Below are positions 7,470 to 15,096 of a stretch of 20,972 bases of DNA, piece by piece. The position numbers and the translations under genes were made by a program. The notes beneath the pieces were generated by a model. The model worked only from the letters and a program-made list of their open reading frames with translations, was not told where the DNA came from and searched no databases. How positions within the stretch are numbered: position 1 is the first letter of the stretch; each line of letters opens with the position of its first letter. Source of the DNA: PALSA-660 sp036508075 (GTDB lineage: Bacteria; Actinomycetota; Coriobacteriia; Anaerosomatales; PALSA-660); assembly GCA_036508075.1 (NCBI GenBank), contig DATCIA010000026.1, positions 1-20,972 of the forward strand, read 5' to 3'.

Positions 7470-8623
7470 CGTCCGCCGGCCCACTGCGCGTCGCGGTCCT
7501 CGGCTCGACCGGATCGATCGGGCGCCAGTGCCTCGATGTGGCCGCGCACCATCCCGACCGCGTGCGCATCGTCGCCCTCGCAGCGAACAGCAGTGGGGCG
7601 ATGCTCGCTGAGCAGGCGCGGGCGTTCGACGTGCGCGCAACCGCCATCGGGGAGTGCGAGCACGCGCCGATCGCCGACGACCTGCCCCGCGGCGCCGCCT
7701 GTGAGACGGGATGCGAGGCGGTCGCGGCGCTGGCGTCGGCCGACGGGGTCGACGTCGTGGTCAACGCCCTGGTCGGAGCGGCGGGCCTGCGGGCCTCCGA
7801 GGCCGCTCTCAGGTCCGGCAAGCGTCTGGCGCTGGCCAACAAGGAATCGCTGGTCGTGGGCGGCGACCTGCTCATGCCGCTCGCCGGCCCCGGACAACTG
7901 CTGCCCGTCGACTCCGAGCACTCCGCGATCTTCCAGTGCCTGGTGGGGGAGAGCGACGCCCGCGTCGCGCGCCTGTGGCTCACCGCGTCCGGAGGCCCGT
8001 TCCGCGGCTGGAAGCGCGATGCGCTGGCATCAGTGACGGTCGCCCAGGCCCTTGCGCACCCGCGCTGGACCATGGGACCGAAGATCACGATCGACTCGGC
8101 CACCCTGATGAACAAGGGCCTGGAGACCATCGAGGCCCATCACCTGTTCGGCGTGGGCTACGACATGATCTCGATCGTCGTCCACCCGCAATCGACGGTG
8201 CACTCGCTGGTCGAGTTCGCCGACGGCTCGGTCAAGGCGCACCTCGGGGTCGCCGACATGCGCGTCCCCATCCAGTACGCGCTGTCATACCCCGACCGCT
8301 GGGAGGCACCGGTTCCCCCGCTCGACCTCAGAATGCTCGGCGACCTCGGGTTCGAGGCGCCCGATCTCGCGACGTTCCGCTGTCTTGCGCTAGCTCTGGA
8401 AGCAGGACGCTCTGGCGGGACGATGCCTGCGGCGATGAACGCCGCCAACGAGGTCGCCGTCGCCGCCTTCCTGGCGGGACGCCTCGGCTTCACCGGCATC
8501 GATGCGGTGGTAGAGACCGTCATGAACGAACACGCCCGCTGTGGCGTCGAATCCTTCGAGCAGCTCGAAGAGGTCGACGCCGCGTCACGCAGGCGTGCGG
8601 AAGCGCTCGTCAGCGCCGCATAG
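7466..8623 (+). CDS. dxr: 1-deoxy-D-xylulose 5-phosphate reductoisomerase
   Basis: First committed MEP-pathway enzyme: converts DXP to methylerythritol phosphate with NADPH, target of fosmidomycin. The 385 residues include the NADPH-binding GSTGSIG (13-19), ANKESLV (124-130), metal ligands D149 and E151 in PVDSEHSAIFQ, SGGPFR (175-180), E220 in SATLMNKGLETIEAHHLFG, HPQSTVHSLVEF and DMRVPIQYALSYP. No key residue is missing. The start ATG 7466 overlaps cdsA by four bases (ATGA). Together with ispG downstream it shows that this organism uses the MEP route; its isoprenoid product line includes the UppS substrate encoded upstream. Confidence 0.97.
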   Translation: MTSAGPLRVAVLGSTGSIGRQCLDVAAHHPDRVRIVALAANSSGAMLAEQARAFDVRATAIGECEHAPIADDLPRGAACETGCEAVAALASADGVDVVVNALVGAAGLRASEAALRSGKRLALANKESLVVGGDLLMPLAGPGQLLPVDSEHSAIFQCLVGESDARVARLWLTASGGPFRGWKRDALASVTVAQALAHPRWTMGPKITIDSATLMNKGLETIEAHHLFGVGYDMISIVVHPQSTVHSLVEFADGSVKAHLGVADMRVPIQYALSYPDRWEAPVPPLDLRMLGDLGFEAPDLATFRCLALALEAGRSGGTMPAAMNAANEVAVAAFLAGRLGFTGIDAVVETVMNEHARCGVESFEQLEEVDAASRRRAEALVSAA

Positions 8624-8723
8624 GCGCCCGGCCGGACGCGTGTCCTGAGCCTGGCAGACGCCTTGCTCCGGAGTGTGCGCGGGACCGCCACGCCCCACAG
8701 AACCGAGAGGAACCACCCGACCC

Positions 8724-10007
8724 ATGTACCCGACCGCCACACTGCCATCCGGCGCACAGGCCCTGCTATGGGGCGTCATCACCTTCTCGGTCCTCATCCT
8801 CCTCCACGAGGGCGGGCACTTCCTCGCGGCGCGCGCCTTCGGGGTCAAGGTGCACGAGTTCATGCTGGGGCTCCCGGGCCCGGCGCTGACCTGGAGGTCG
8901 AAGCGCAGCGGCGTACGCTACGGCGTCACGATGATCCCGCTCGGCGGCTACGTCCGCATCGCCGGCATGGAACCCGGAGCGGAGGACCCGCTGCTCGCGA
9001 GCGCGTTGGGCGTCGTGGTCGGGCGCGAGCACACCGACGCCGCCGATCTCGCGACGGCACTCGGCATCGACCACGATCACGCGTCGGCGCTCCTCGTGAC
9101 GCTGGAGGACTACGGCGCCGCGGTGTCTCCTCCCAAGCGTCTCGTCATGACCTCGCTCGTCGCCCGCGAGGCAGGCGAGAGCGACGACGAGATGCTCACG
9201 CGCGTCCGGTCCAGCGTGTACCGAGGCCAGAGCGCGTGGAAGCGCATCACGATCCTGTCGATGGGCGTGCTCACCAACGTCGTCGCGGCGATCGTCATCC
9301 TGGTGGTGGCCCTGACCGTGTGGGGCGTTCCGACCCCGATCCCGACGGTCCACGCCGTGGCGGCGGGGACGCCCGCAGCGGTGGCGGGGATGCGAGCCGG
9401 AGACACGATCACCTCCATCGACGGCGTCGCGGTCACCGAGTGGAGCCAGGTGACCCACGCCATGGTGTCATCCAGGGCGGGCGCCGTCGTCTCGATCGGA
9501 GCCCGGCGGGCCGGCGGGACCCTTACGCTGACCGCGCATCTCGCCGCGCGACCGGGCGGAGGCGGGATGCTCGGCGTCACCGCCGCGACGCGTGACGTGC
9601 CGATGCCGCTCCCTGAGGCCGTCAAGGCAGCGTTCTCGATGACCGGGCAGGTTTTCGCGGCCGTGGGCAGCCTGGTCAACCCGAAGACCTTCACCACGTC
9701 CCTGCAGGGTGCGCGCAGCGTGGTCGGTATCTCCTACGAGGTCGCGAGAGCGGTCGCCGACGGCCCGCTGTCCTACGCGTGGATGATGGCCCTGCTCAGC
9801 CTCTCGCTCGGCGTGATGAACATCCTTCCCATCCCGCCCCTCGATGGCGGGAAGGTGGCGTCCGAGCTGGTCGAGGCGCTGATCCGCCGCCCGATCCCGC
9901 GCAAGGTGTCCCTTGCCTTCTCGGCAACGGGCGCCCTGCTCCTGTTCTCCCTGATCTTCTACCTGATGTACGCTGACGTGGTCCGCTACATCGTCAATCC
10001 GGGCTAG
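8724..10007 (+). CDS. rseP: Site-2 zinc metalloprotease, RseP family, with an extra cytosolic insert
   Basis: Intramembrane protease of the RseP/RasP/Rip1 type, which cuts anti-sigma factors and signal-peptide remnants. Visible: HEGGH zinc site in the first helix (28-32), GVTMIPLGGYVRIAGMEPG (67-85), a hydrophobic helix at about 176-200, one PDZ domain (about 205-275, AGTPAAVAGMRAGDTITSIDG) and the second zinc/active-site motif NILPIPPLDGGK with the conserved LDG at 373-375. Between GMEPG and the second helix lies a segment of about 85 residues (85-170), longer than usual, with a winged-helix-like stretch. I chose ATG 8724, since GAGAGG lies upstream; an in-frame GTG at 8673 has no spaced ribosome-binding site. 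The 100-base gap after dxr shows no clear promoter. Confidence 0.92.
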   Translation: MYPTATLPSGAQALLWGVITFSVLILLHEGGHFLAARAFGVKVHEFMLGLPGPALTWRSKRSGVRYGVTMIPLGGYVRIAGMEPGAEDPLLASALGVVVGREHTDAADLATALGIDHDHASALLVTLEDYGAAVSPPKRLVMTSLVAREAGESDDEMLTRVRSSVYRGQSAWKRITILSMGVLTNVVAAIVILVVALTVWGVPTPIPTVHAVAAGTPAAVAGMRAGDTITSIDGVAVTEWSQVTHAMVSSRAGAVVSIGARRAGGTLTLTAHLAARPGGGGMLGVTAATRDVPMPLPEAVKAAFSMTGQVFAAVGSLVNPKTFTTSLQGARSVVGISYEVARAVADGPLSYAWMMALLSLSLGVMNILPIPPLDGGKVASELVEALIRRPIPRKVSLAFSATGALLLFSLIFYLMYADVVRYIVNPG

Positions 10008-10047
10008 TCCCTTAGATCAACCCGATCCGGCAAAGGACGGCTTCGAC

Positions 10048-11100
10048 GTGAGTCCTCTTCGTCATGAGACGCGCCCCGTGATGGTCGGCCCGGTACCTGT
10101 GGGGGGAGGAGCGCCCATCGCCGTCCAGTCGATGACGACGACCGACACGGGCGATGTCGCGGCCACGCTGGCCCAAATCGGGCGGCTCGCGGAGGCCGGA
10201 TGCGAGATCGTTCGCGTCGCCATCCCGCGCGCGGAGATGCTCGAGGCGTTCGGCGCCATCTGCGCCGCCTCTCCGCTGCCGGTCGTCGCCGACATCCACT
10301 TCGATCATCGGCTCGCCATTGAGGCGGTGCGCCTGGGCGCCGCCAAGCTGCGCATCAACCCGGGCAACATAGGCGCGCTCGACCGCGTCGACGCCGTGCT
10401 CGAGGCTGCGGGCGAGGCCGGCATCCCGGTGCGGATCGGCGTCAACGCCGGCTCGCTGGCCCCCGAGGTCCAGGACCGCGACTGGGACCTGGCCGACAAG
10501 CTCGTCGCCAGCGCGGTGACGTACTGCGATCACGCCGCCTCGCGCGGGTTCTCGGACATCGTGGTGTCCGCCAAGGCCAGCTCCGTGCGGGCCACGGTCG
10601 ACGCCTACCGCAAGCTCTCGGGCCTCGTCCCGTACCCGCTGCACCTCGGCGTCACGGAGGCGGGGACGCTGCTCGGTGGGACGGTCAAGTCCTCTGTGGG
10701 CCTCGGCATCCTGCTCGACGAGGGCATCGGCGACACCATGCGCGTGTCCCTGACCGCCGATCCTGTCGAGGAGGTGCGCGTCGCGTGGGACATACTCGCC
10801 TCGCTGGACATCCGCCGCAACGGCCCCGAACTCGTGAGCTGCCCCACGTGCGGCCGCTGCGAGATCGACCTCATCCCGATAGCCGAAGAGGTCGCCCGTC
10901 GCCTCGCCGGCATCCGGACACCGATCAAGGTGGCCGTGATGGGCTGCGTCGTCAACGGTCCCGGCGAGAGCCGTGACGCCGACATCGGCGTCGCAGCCGG
11001 GCGCGGGGTGGGTCTGATCTTCTCCAGGGGAGAGGTGGTCCGCAAGGTCCCCGAGGCGCAGATCGTCGACGCGCTGTTCGAGGAGATCGGCCGCCTCTAG
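10048..11100 (+). CDS. ispG: 4-hydroxy-3-methylbut-2-enyl diphosphate synthase (IspG/GcpE)
   Basis: Penultimate MEP-pathway enzyme: reduces MEcPP to HMBPP with a 4Fe-4S cluster. 350 residues, the compact bacterial form. N-terminal TIM barrel with VQSMTTTDTGD (26-36), VRVAIP, VADIHFDHRLA, LRINPGNIG. The C-terminal cluster domain has C265, C268 and C300 plus E307 (SCPTCGRCEIDL and MGCVVNGPGES). An additional Cys at 271, where many homologues have Thr or Gln, makes CxxCxxC. Start is GTG 10048 with AAGGA 10 bases upstream. It closes the pyrH-to-ispG run and is followed by a strong hairpin. The electron donor is not encoded here. Confidence 0.96.
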   Translation: MSPLRHETRPVMVGPVPVGGGAPIAVQSMTTTDTGDVAATLAQIGRLAEAGCEIVRVAIPRAEMLEAFGAICAASPLPVVADIHFDHRLAIEAVRLGAAKLRINPGNIGALDRVDAVLEAAGEAGIPVRIGVNAGSLAPEVQDRDWDLADKLVASAVTYCDHAASRGFSDIVVSAKASSVRATVDAYRKLSGLVPYPLHLGVTEAGTLLGGTVKSSVGLGILLDEGIGDTMRVSLTADPVEEVRVAWDILASLDIRRNGPELVSCPTCGRCEIDLIPIAEEVARRLAGIRTPIKVAVMGCVVNGPGESRDADIGVAAGRGVGLIFSRGEVVRKVPEAQIVDALFEEIGRL

Positions 11101-11130
11101 GATCCCGATGACAGCGTCGACCGACTCGAA

Positions 11131-11176
11131 CGGCCAGCAGCCCCGATCACCGAACAGTGACCGGGGCTGCTGGCCG
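11131..11176. terminator. Long bidirectional hairpin between convergent ispG and transporter gene
   Basis: A perfect 15-bp stem joins CGGCCAGCAGCCCCG (11131-11145) and CGGGGCTGCTGGCCG (11162-11176). After one A-C mismatch a further TCAC/GTGA 4-bp stem closes a CGAACA loop. It lies 30 bases after the ispG stop and 31 bases beyond the stop of the opposing transporter gene, as expected for a shared terminator. No good U-tract is seen on either strand. Confidence 0.75.
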
Positions 11177-11207
11177 TACAGGGAAGGTGGGAAGCTGGCG
11201 TCAGCAG

Positions 11208-12704
11208 CTAGATCTCGTCAGGCGTCAGCTGGACGAACTTGTGCTGTCCCATCTGGGCGTGCGATTCGCCCGCGTGGATGTCGATCTGCTTCGTCTCCTT
11301 GATGAAGAACCAGCAGACCACCGCGCAGACACCTACCACCGCCATCGGGTACCACAGTCCCGCGTAGTTGTTCCCGGTGGCGCCGAGCAGGCTGAGGCCG
11401 ATGATCGGGACCATCCCGCCGAACACCCCGTTGCCGATGTGATACGGCAGCGACATGGACGTGTAGCGGATGTTGGTCGGGAACAGCTCGACCAGGAACG
11501 CTGCGATCGGGCCGTAGACCATGGTCACGTAGAGGACCTGGAAGAACACGCAGATCCCGAGCACCCAGGGGTTGTAGCCCTGGTAGGCGAAGATGAACTG
11601 CTGGAACACGACCGGCACCGCGGGGTTGGCGGCGATGGCGGGCGAGGTCGCCGTTGCGGCTACAGCGACCTGCGCGTAGGTCGCAGGGGCATAGGCGGCC
11701 ATGAGGCCATACAGCGGATACCAGGTGACGAGGGCGAAAAGCATGCCGGCCATCATGATCGGCTTGCGGCCGATCTTGTCGGACAGCCAACCGAACAGCA
11801 CGAACATGGGTGTGGCCACGAGCAGCGCGCCGGCCACGATGATGTTCGACGGCATGAGCGCGACGTGGAAGACCTTCTGCAGGTAGAACAGCGCGTAGAA
11901 CTGACCCGTGTACCAGACGACGCCCTGGCCCATCGTGGCGCCGAACAGCGCAAGCAGGACCCACTTCAGGTTGACCGGGTTGGTGAAGCTCTCCTTCAGC
12001 GGGTTCTTGGCGAGCCCGCCGGCCTTCTTGACGCCGGCGAAGAGCGGAGACTCCTTGAGGGACATCCGGATGTAGAGCGAGACGAGGACGAGCACGGCGG
12101 AGAGCAGGAACGGGACGCGCCAGCCCCAGTCGGCGAACGCAACCTCGCCCACAATGCTGCGGGTGGCGAGGATGACGCCGAGGGACATGAACAGACCGGC
12201 CGTGGCCGTGATCTGGATCCAGCTGGTGTAGAAGCCACGCTTGCGGTCGGGGGAGTGCTCAGCGACGTACGTGGCGGCGCCGCCATACTCGCCGCCGAGG
12301 GCGAGGCCCTGGACGATGCGCAGCGCGATGAGGATGAGACCGGCGATCGGGCCAATCTTGTCGATCGTCGGAAGCAGACCGACGGCGAAGGTGCAGATGC
12401 CCATCAGGGTCATGGTGACCATGAACGTGTACTTGCGCCCGATGAGGTCGCCGACCCTGCCGAAGACGATCGCGCCGAACGGCCGCACGATGAACCCTAC
12501 CGCGAACGCCGCAAGCCACGCGATCATGTCGCCCAACGGTGTTCCCGTGTGGTAGAACTTGCTGGCGATGACCGCCGCCAGGCTCCCGAAGATGTAGAAG
12601 TCGTACCACTCGACCATCGTGCCGACCGAAGATGCAGCGATGATTTTGACGATGCCCTTCTCGGAGACCTTTCCTTCCGCGTTCATTGACCCTACATCCG
12701 CCAT
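11208..12704 (-). CDS. MFS transporter, metabolite:H+ symporter (MHS) type
   Basis: A 498-residue polytopic inner-membrane permease, about 12 hydrophobic helices. MHS-subfamily features: VEWYDFYIFG in helix 1 (31-40), the loop 2-3 motif GRVGDLIGRK (82-91), ALGGEYGGAATYVAE (135-149) and a second half repeat GWLSDKIGRKP. Relatives of this type (ProP, KgtP, ShiA and similar) import osmolytes or organic acids with protons; the substrate here cannot be told. The start at 12704 is supported by AAAGGAGGG at 12711-12719 on the minus strand. An Ala-rich loop (about residues 345-365) is present. It is the only gene on the minus strand, set between ispG and proS, which suggests insertion into an otherwise co-directional block. 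Confidence 0.88.
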   Translation of the reverse strand: MADVGSMNAEGKVSEKGIVKIIAASSVGTMVEWYDFYIFGSLAAVIASKFYHTGTPLGDMIAWLAAFAVGFIVRPFGAIVFGRVGDLIGRKYTFMVTMTLMGICTFAVGLLPTIDKIGPIAGLILIALRIVQGLALGGEYGGAATYVAEHSPDRKRGFYTSWIQITATAGLFMSLGVILATRSIVGEVAFADWGWRVPFLLSAVLVLVSLYIRMSLKESPLFAGVKKAGGLAKNPLKESFTNPVNLKWVLLALFGATMGQGVVWYTGQFYALFYLQKVFHVALMPSNIIVAGALLVATPMFVLFGWLSDKIGRKPIMMAGMLFALVTWYPLYGLMAAYAPATYAQVAVAATATSPAIAANPAVPVVFQQFIFAYQGYNPWVLGICVFFQVLYVTMVYGPIAAFLVELFPTNIRYTSMSLPYHIGNGVFGGMVPIIGLSLLGATGNNYAGLWYPMAVVGVCAVVCWFFIKETKQIDIHAGESHAQMGQHKFVQLTPDEI

Positions 12705-12838
12705 TTCCGTCCCTCCTTTGGTGACAGTCCCTGGCCGTCCTGCTTGTCATCTGGCCGATACTCCCGAGCGGACCACCGATCCGGCCGGACGCCAGACGCG
12801 CCCTCGAGAACGAACCTCTTGCCCGAAATGGTAGGGGG

Positions 12839-12851
12839 GTGTCCCGGACAC
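12839..12851. promoter_or_regulatory. 13-base near-palindrome upstream of the transporter gene
   Basis: GTGTCC-C-GGACAC has perfect 6-base arms about one central base, 134 bases upstream of the transporter start. Its symmetry suits a dimeric regulator site, but no regulator gene is nearby and a second copy was not seen, so the role is open. Confidence 0.25.
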
Positions 12852-13041
12852 TCCGAGGACTTCACCGTCAGTGGTGAGCGATCGTCCGTGGGCGGCGCAT
12901 CTCGACCGGCGGACGGCGCCTCGCCCGCGACAGCCGCCGCCGGGAAATGCTCAACGGCGCGATCACCACGCGCCCGGCGCCGCAGGCTCCTTCGCGGAGC
13001 CGCCTCGATCGGGTCGCTGACCTGCGGCGATGGCGGTCTTA

Positions 13042-13078
13042 GGTCCGTCCGGGCGCGCGAGCGTCGTCCGGACGGGCC
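13042..13078. repeat. 11-bp stem inverted repeat upstream of proS
   Basis: CCGTCCGG (13045-13052) and CCGGACGG (13068-13075) are perfect inverted copies; three more pairs (one G-U) extend the stem outward to 13042-13078. Loop is 15 bases. No T-run follows on the + strand. Confidence 0.5.
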
Positions 13079-13102
13079 GCTCGTCCGCGCGGATCGTTCG
13101 CC

Positions 13103-13130
13103 GCTCACCGCTCACCGCCCACCACTCACC
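13103..13130. repeat. Four tandem heptamers, consensus RCYCACC
   Basis: Units are GCTCACC (13103), GCTCACC (13110), GCCCACC (13117) and ACTCACC (13124), in perfect 7-base phase. An inverted copy, GGTGAGCG, lies at 12873-12880 and could pair with the first or second unit. It is non-coding on both strands. Confidence 0.6.
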
Positions 13131-13191
13131 CCCGCTTCCGACACATCGGGGGGCTCTCCGATGCACTCGGGGGGCAGGGCCGGCACCGCGC

Positions 13192-13215
13192 GCCGGGAAG
13201 GGCGACCTTCCCGGC
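13192..13215. repeat. 10-bp hairpin with GCGA (GNRA) tetraloop
   Basis: GCCGGGAAGG (13192-13201) pairs perfectly with CCTTCCCGGC (13206-13215) around GCGA. It lies 90 bases before proS and upstream of the only -10-like sequence there; if transcription begins further upstream this would be a very stable leader element. No U-tract. Confidence 0.5.
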
Positions 13216-13246
13216 CGGCCGGCCCGCGCGCGTCCGCCCGCTTCCG

Positions 13247-13252
13247 CTATCC
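13247..13252 (+). promoter_or_regulatory. Weak -10-like element before proS
   Basis: TATCCT fits TAnnnT and is the only AT-richer spot in the 100 bases before proS, 52 bases upstream of the ATG. The expected -35 region is pure GC and does not match, so this is only a candidate. Confidence 0.25.
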
Positions 13253-13304
13253 TGTAGCGCACGGAACCACCGAGCGCCCACGTCCCTCGAGAGCAGGTCA
13301 GCAG

Positions 13305-15050
13305 ATGCCCGTCGCACTCCGCATGAGCGTGCTGTACGCCCCGACGCTGAAGGAAGTCCCCGCCGAGGCGGAGCTCCCGTCGCACCGCGTCCTGTTGCGC
13401 GCCGGCATGATCCGCAAGGCGGCCGCGGGCGTCTACTCGTACCTGCCGCTGGGTTGGCGCAGCCTGCACAAGATCGAGCAGATCGTGCGCGAGGAGATGG
13501 ACACTATCGGCTCTCAGGAGATGCTGATGCCCGCCATGCAGCCTTCGGAGCTGTGGGAGGAGTCGGGGCGCTGGGACCTGTACGGGCCCGAGCTGATGCG
13601 CTTCAAGGACCGTCACGGCCGCGAGTTCTGCCTCGGACCGACGCATGAGGAGCTCGTCACATCGCTGGTCCGTCACGAGGTCCGTTCGTACCGGGAGCTG
13701 CCGCTGTCGCTCTACCAGATCCAAGTGAAGTTCCGCGACGAGGTGCGGCCGCGATTCGGGCTGCTGCGCGGGCGTGAGTTCATCATGAAGGACGCGTACT
13801 CGTTCCACGCGACGCAGGCGTCTCTGCAGGAGCACTACGACGCCATGAGCCGCGCCTACGCGCGCATCTGCGAGCGTCTGGGCCTCGAGTTCCGCCCGGT
13901 CGAGGCCGAGTCCGGTCAGATCGGCGGCAAGGTGACCACCGAGTACATGGCACTCGCCGAGTCCGGCGAAGCCGCGCTCGTCTACTGCGACTGCGGATAC
14001 GCGGCCAACGTCGACGCCGCGTCCACCGTCGTCCCGCGCCATCCTGCGGTGACGGAGCCCCGATCGGCGAGCCGGGTCCACACTCCCGACATCCGCACCA
14101 TCGCGGAACTGGCCGGGTTCCTGGGCATCAACGAGCACGACACTGTGAAGACCATGGCTGGCAAGCTGCCGGACGGAACGGTGGTCTACTTCTGCGTCCC
14201 CGGCGACCGCGAGTTGAATCCCGTGAAGGCCGATTGGGCCGCTCCCGGCGTCGTCCTGCTCGAAGAGGATGACTTCGCTGCCCTCAGGATCCCGAAGGGC
14301 TCGCTCGGCCCGATCGAACCGCCCGCGGGCACCCTGGTCATCGCGGACCGCTCGCTCGAGCACGAGGTGACCTGGGGCGTCGGCGCGAATGAGAACGACT
14401 ACCACATCATCGACGCGCAGCCCGGCCGTGACTTCCAGGTGACGGAGTGGGCCGATCTCGTCGGCGCGCAGCCCGGCGACGGATGTCCCGTGTGCGGCGG
14501 CGTGCTTCAGGGTGCGCGCGGCATCGAGGTCAGTCAGGTGTTCCAGCTGGGCACCCGCTACTCCGAGAGCATGGGCGCCACGTTCGCGGACGAGGACGGC
14601 ATCGAACAGCCCTTCCTCATGGGCTGCTACGGCGTCGGCGTGTCGCGCTCGCTGGCGGCGGTCATCGAGCAGCGCTTCGACGAATCCGGTGTCGCGTGGC
14701 CCGTCAGCGTCGCCCCGCTCGAGGTGGCGGTGCTGCCGCTGATGGCCGACGGCGAGGTGTTCGAGGCGGGGGAGCGCATCTGGGCGGAGCTGGCCGCCGC
14801 GGGCGTAGAGGTCGTCCTGGACGACCGCGACGAGCGCGCCGGAGTGAAGTTCAACGACGCCGATCTCATCGGCTGGCCCTACCAGGTGATCGTCGGGAAG
14901 CGCGGACTCGCCGAGGGCGCGCTCGAGATCAAGGACCGCGCAACCGGTGAACGCGCGAACGTCCCCGTCGGCGAGGTCGTCGGCTACATCACGTCGGCCA
15001 TCGCGGCCGCGAAGGCGGCGCTGGCGCCGAAGACGGCCCACCCCTCGTAG
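13305..15050 (+). CDS. proS: Prolyl-tRNA synthetase, bacterial type with insertion domain
   Basis: Class II synthetase that charges tRNA-Pro. 581 residues, the size of the E. coli-like form carrying an editing (INS) domain inside the catalytic core. Visible: AGVYSYLPLGWRSLHKIE (41-58), LGPTHEELVT (110-119), motif 2 FRDEVRPRFGLLRGREF (143-159), EYMALAESGE, the INS region at about 240-400 (FLGINEHDTVKTMAGKL), then ATFADEDGIEQPF and motif 3 GCYGVGVSR (440-448), with an anticodon-binding domain from about 470. I start at ATG 13305; MSVLYAPTLKE at ATG 13323 is an alternative and neither has a strong Shine-Dalgarno. The open frame runs 187 codons further upstream but that stretch is low-complexity and not ProRS. 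Confidence 0.95.
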   Translation: MPVALRMSVLYAPTLKEVPAEAELPSHRVLLRAGMIRKAAAGVYSYLPLGWRSLHKIEQIVREEMDTIGSQEMLMPAMQPSELWEESGRWDLYGPELMRFKDRHGREFCLGPTHEELVTSLVRHEVRSYRELPLSLYQIQVKFRDEVRPRFGLLRGREFIMKDAYSFHATQASLQEHYDAMSRAYARICERLGLEFRPVEAESGQIGGKVTTEYMALAESGEAALVYCDCGYAANVDAASTVVPRHPAVTEPRSASRVHTPDIRTIAELAGFLGINEHDTVKTMAGKLPDGTVVYFCVPGDRELNPVKADWAAPGVVLLEEDDFAALRIPKGSLGPIEPPAGTLVIADRSLEHEVTWGVGANENDYHIIDAQPGRDFQVTEWADLVGAQPGDGCPVCGGVLQGARGIEVSQVFQLGTRYSESMGATFADEDGIEQPFLMGCYGVGVSRSLAAVIEQRFDESGVAWPVSVAPLEVAVLPLMADGEVFEAGERIWAELAAAGVEVVLDDRDERAGVKFNDADLIGWPYQVIVGKRGLAEGALEIKDRATGERANVPVGEVVGYITSAIAAAKAALAPKTAHPS

Positions 15051-15054
15051 CACG

Positions 15055-15096
15055 GGCCTCGGCGGGCGGGCGCCGCACTTCCGCCCCCACGAGGCC
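15055..15096 (+). terminator. Hairpin after proS
   Basis: GGCCTCG (15055-15061) pairs with CGAGGCC (15090-15096); inside, GGGCGG (15064-15069) pairs with CCGCCC (15081-15086). It begins 5 bases after the proS stop and lacks a U-tract. The -35 zone of the rimP promoter lies within its 3' half. Confidence 0.5.

Larger units (their letters stand above)
12705..13304. other. 600-base gene-free, repeat-rich interval between transporter and proS
   Basis: This divergent region should hold promoters for both the minus-strand transporter and proS. No convincing gene is seen: open frames here encode Arg/Pro/Ser/Gly-rich low-complexity text. It contains a near-palindrome (12839-12851), a 6-bp hairpin (12985-13001), an 11-bp hairpin (13042-13078), a tandem heptamer (13103-13130), a 6-bp hairpin (13144-13163), a doubled TCGGGGGGC (13146 and 13167) and a 10-bp hairpin with GNRA loop (13192-13215). 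CTGGCCG occurs twice exactly 20 bases apart (12731, 12751). Confidence 0.7.

Noticed and set aside
11157..12689. 510-codon + strand frame antisense to the transporter
   Set aside because: Product is Asp/Glu/His/Arg-rich without domain features. The minus strand has clear MFS motifs, hydrophobic periodicity and a strong ribosome-binding site.
12754..12761. GCCGATAC, seven of eight to the FliA -10, in the transporter-proS gap
   Set aside because: No matching -35 and 550 bases from proS; treated as chance.
12692..13108. 138-codon minus-strand frame in the gene-free interval
   Set aside because: Arg/Pro/Ser-rich, no ribosome-binding site or domain; it also overlaps the transporter start.
12744..13304. 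187-codon in-frame extension upstream of proS
   Set aside because: Low-complexity Arg/Ser/Pro/Gly text, not ProRS-like; family N-terminus begins at 13305 or 13323.
13080..13304. Possible T-box riboswitch controlling proS
   Set aside because: Neither the AGGGTGG-type T-box sequence nor a following terminator with U-tract is present.
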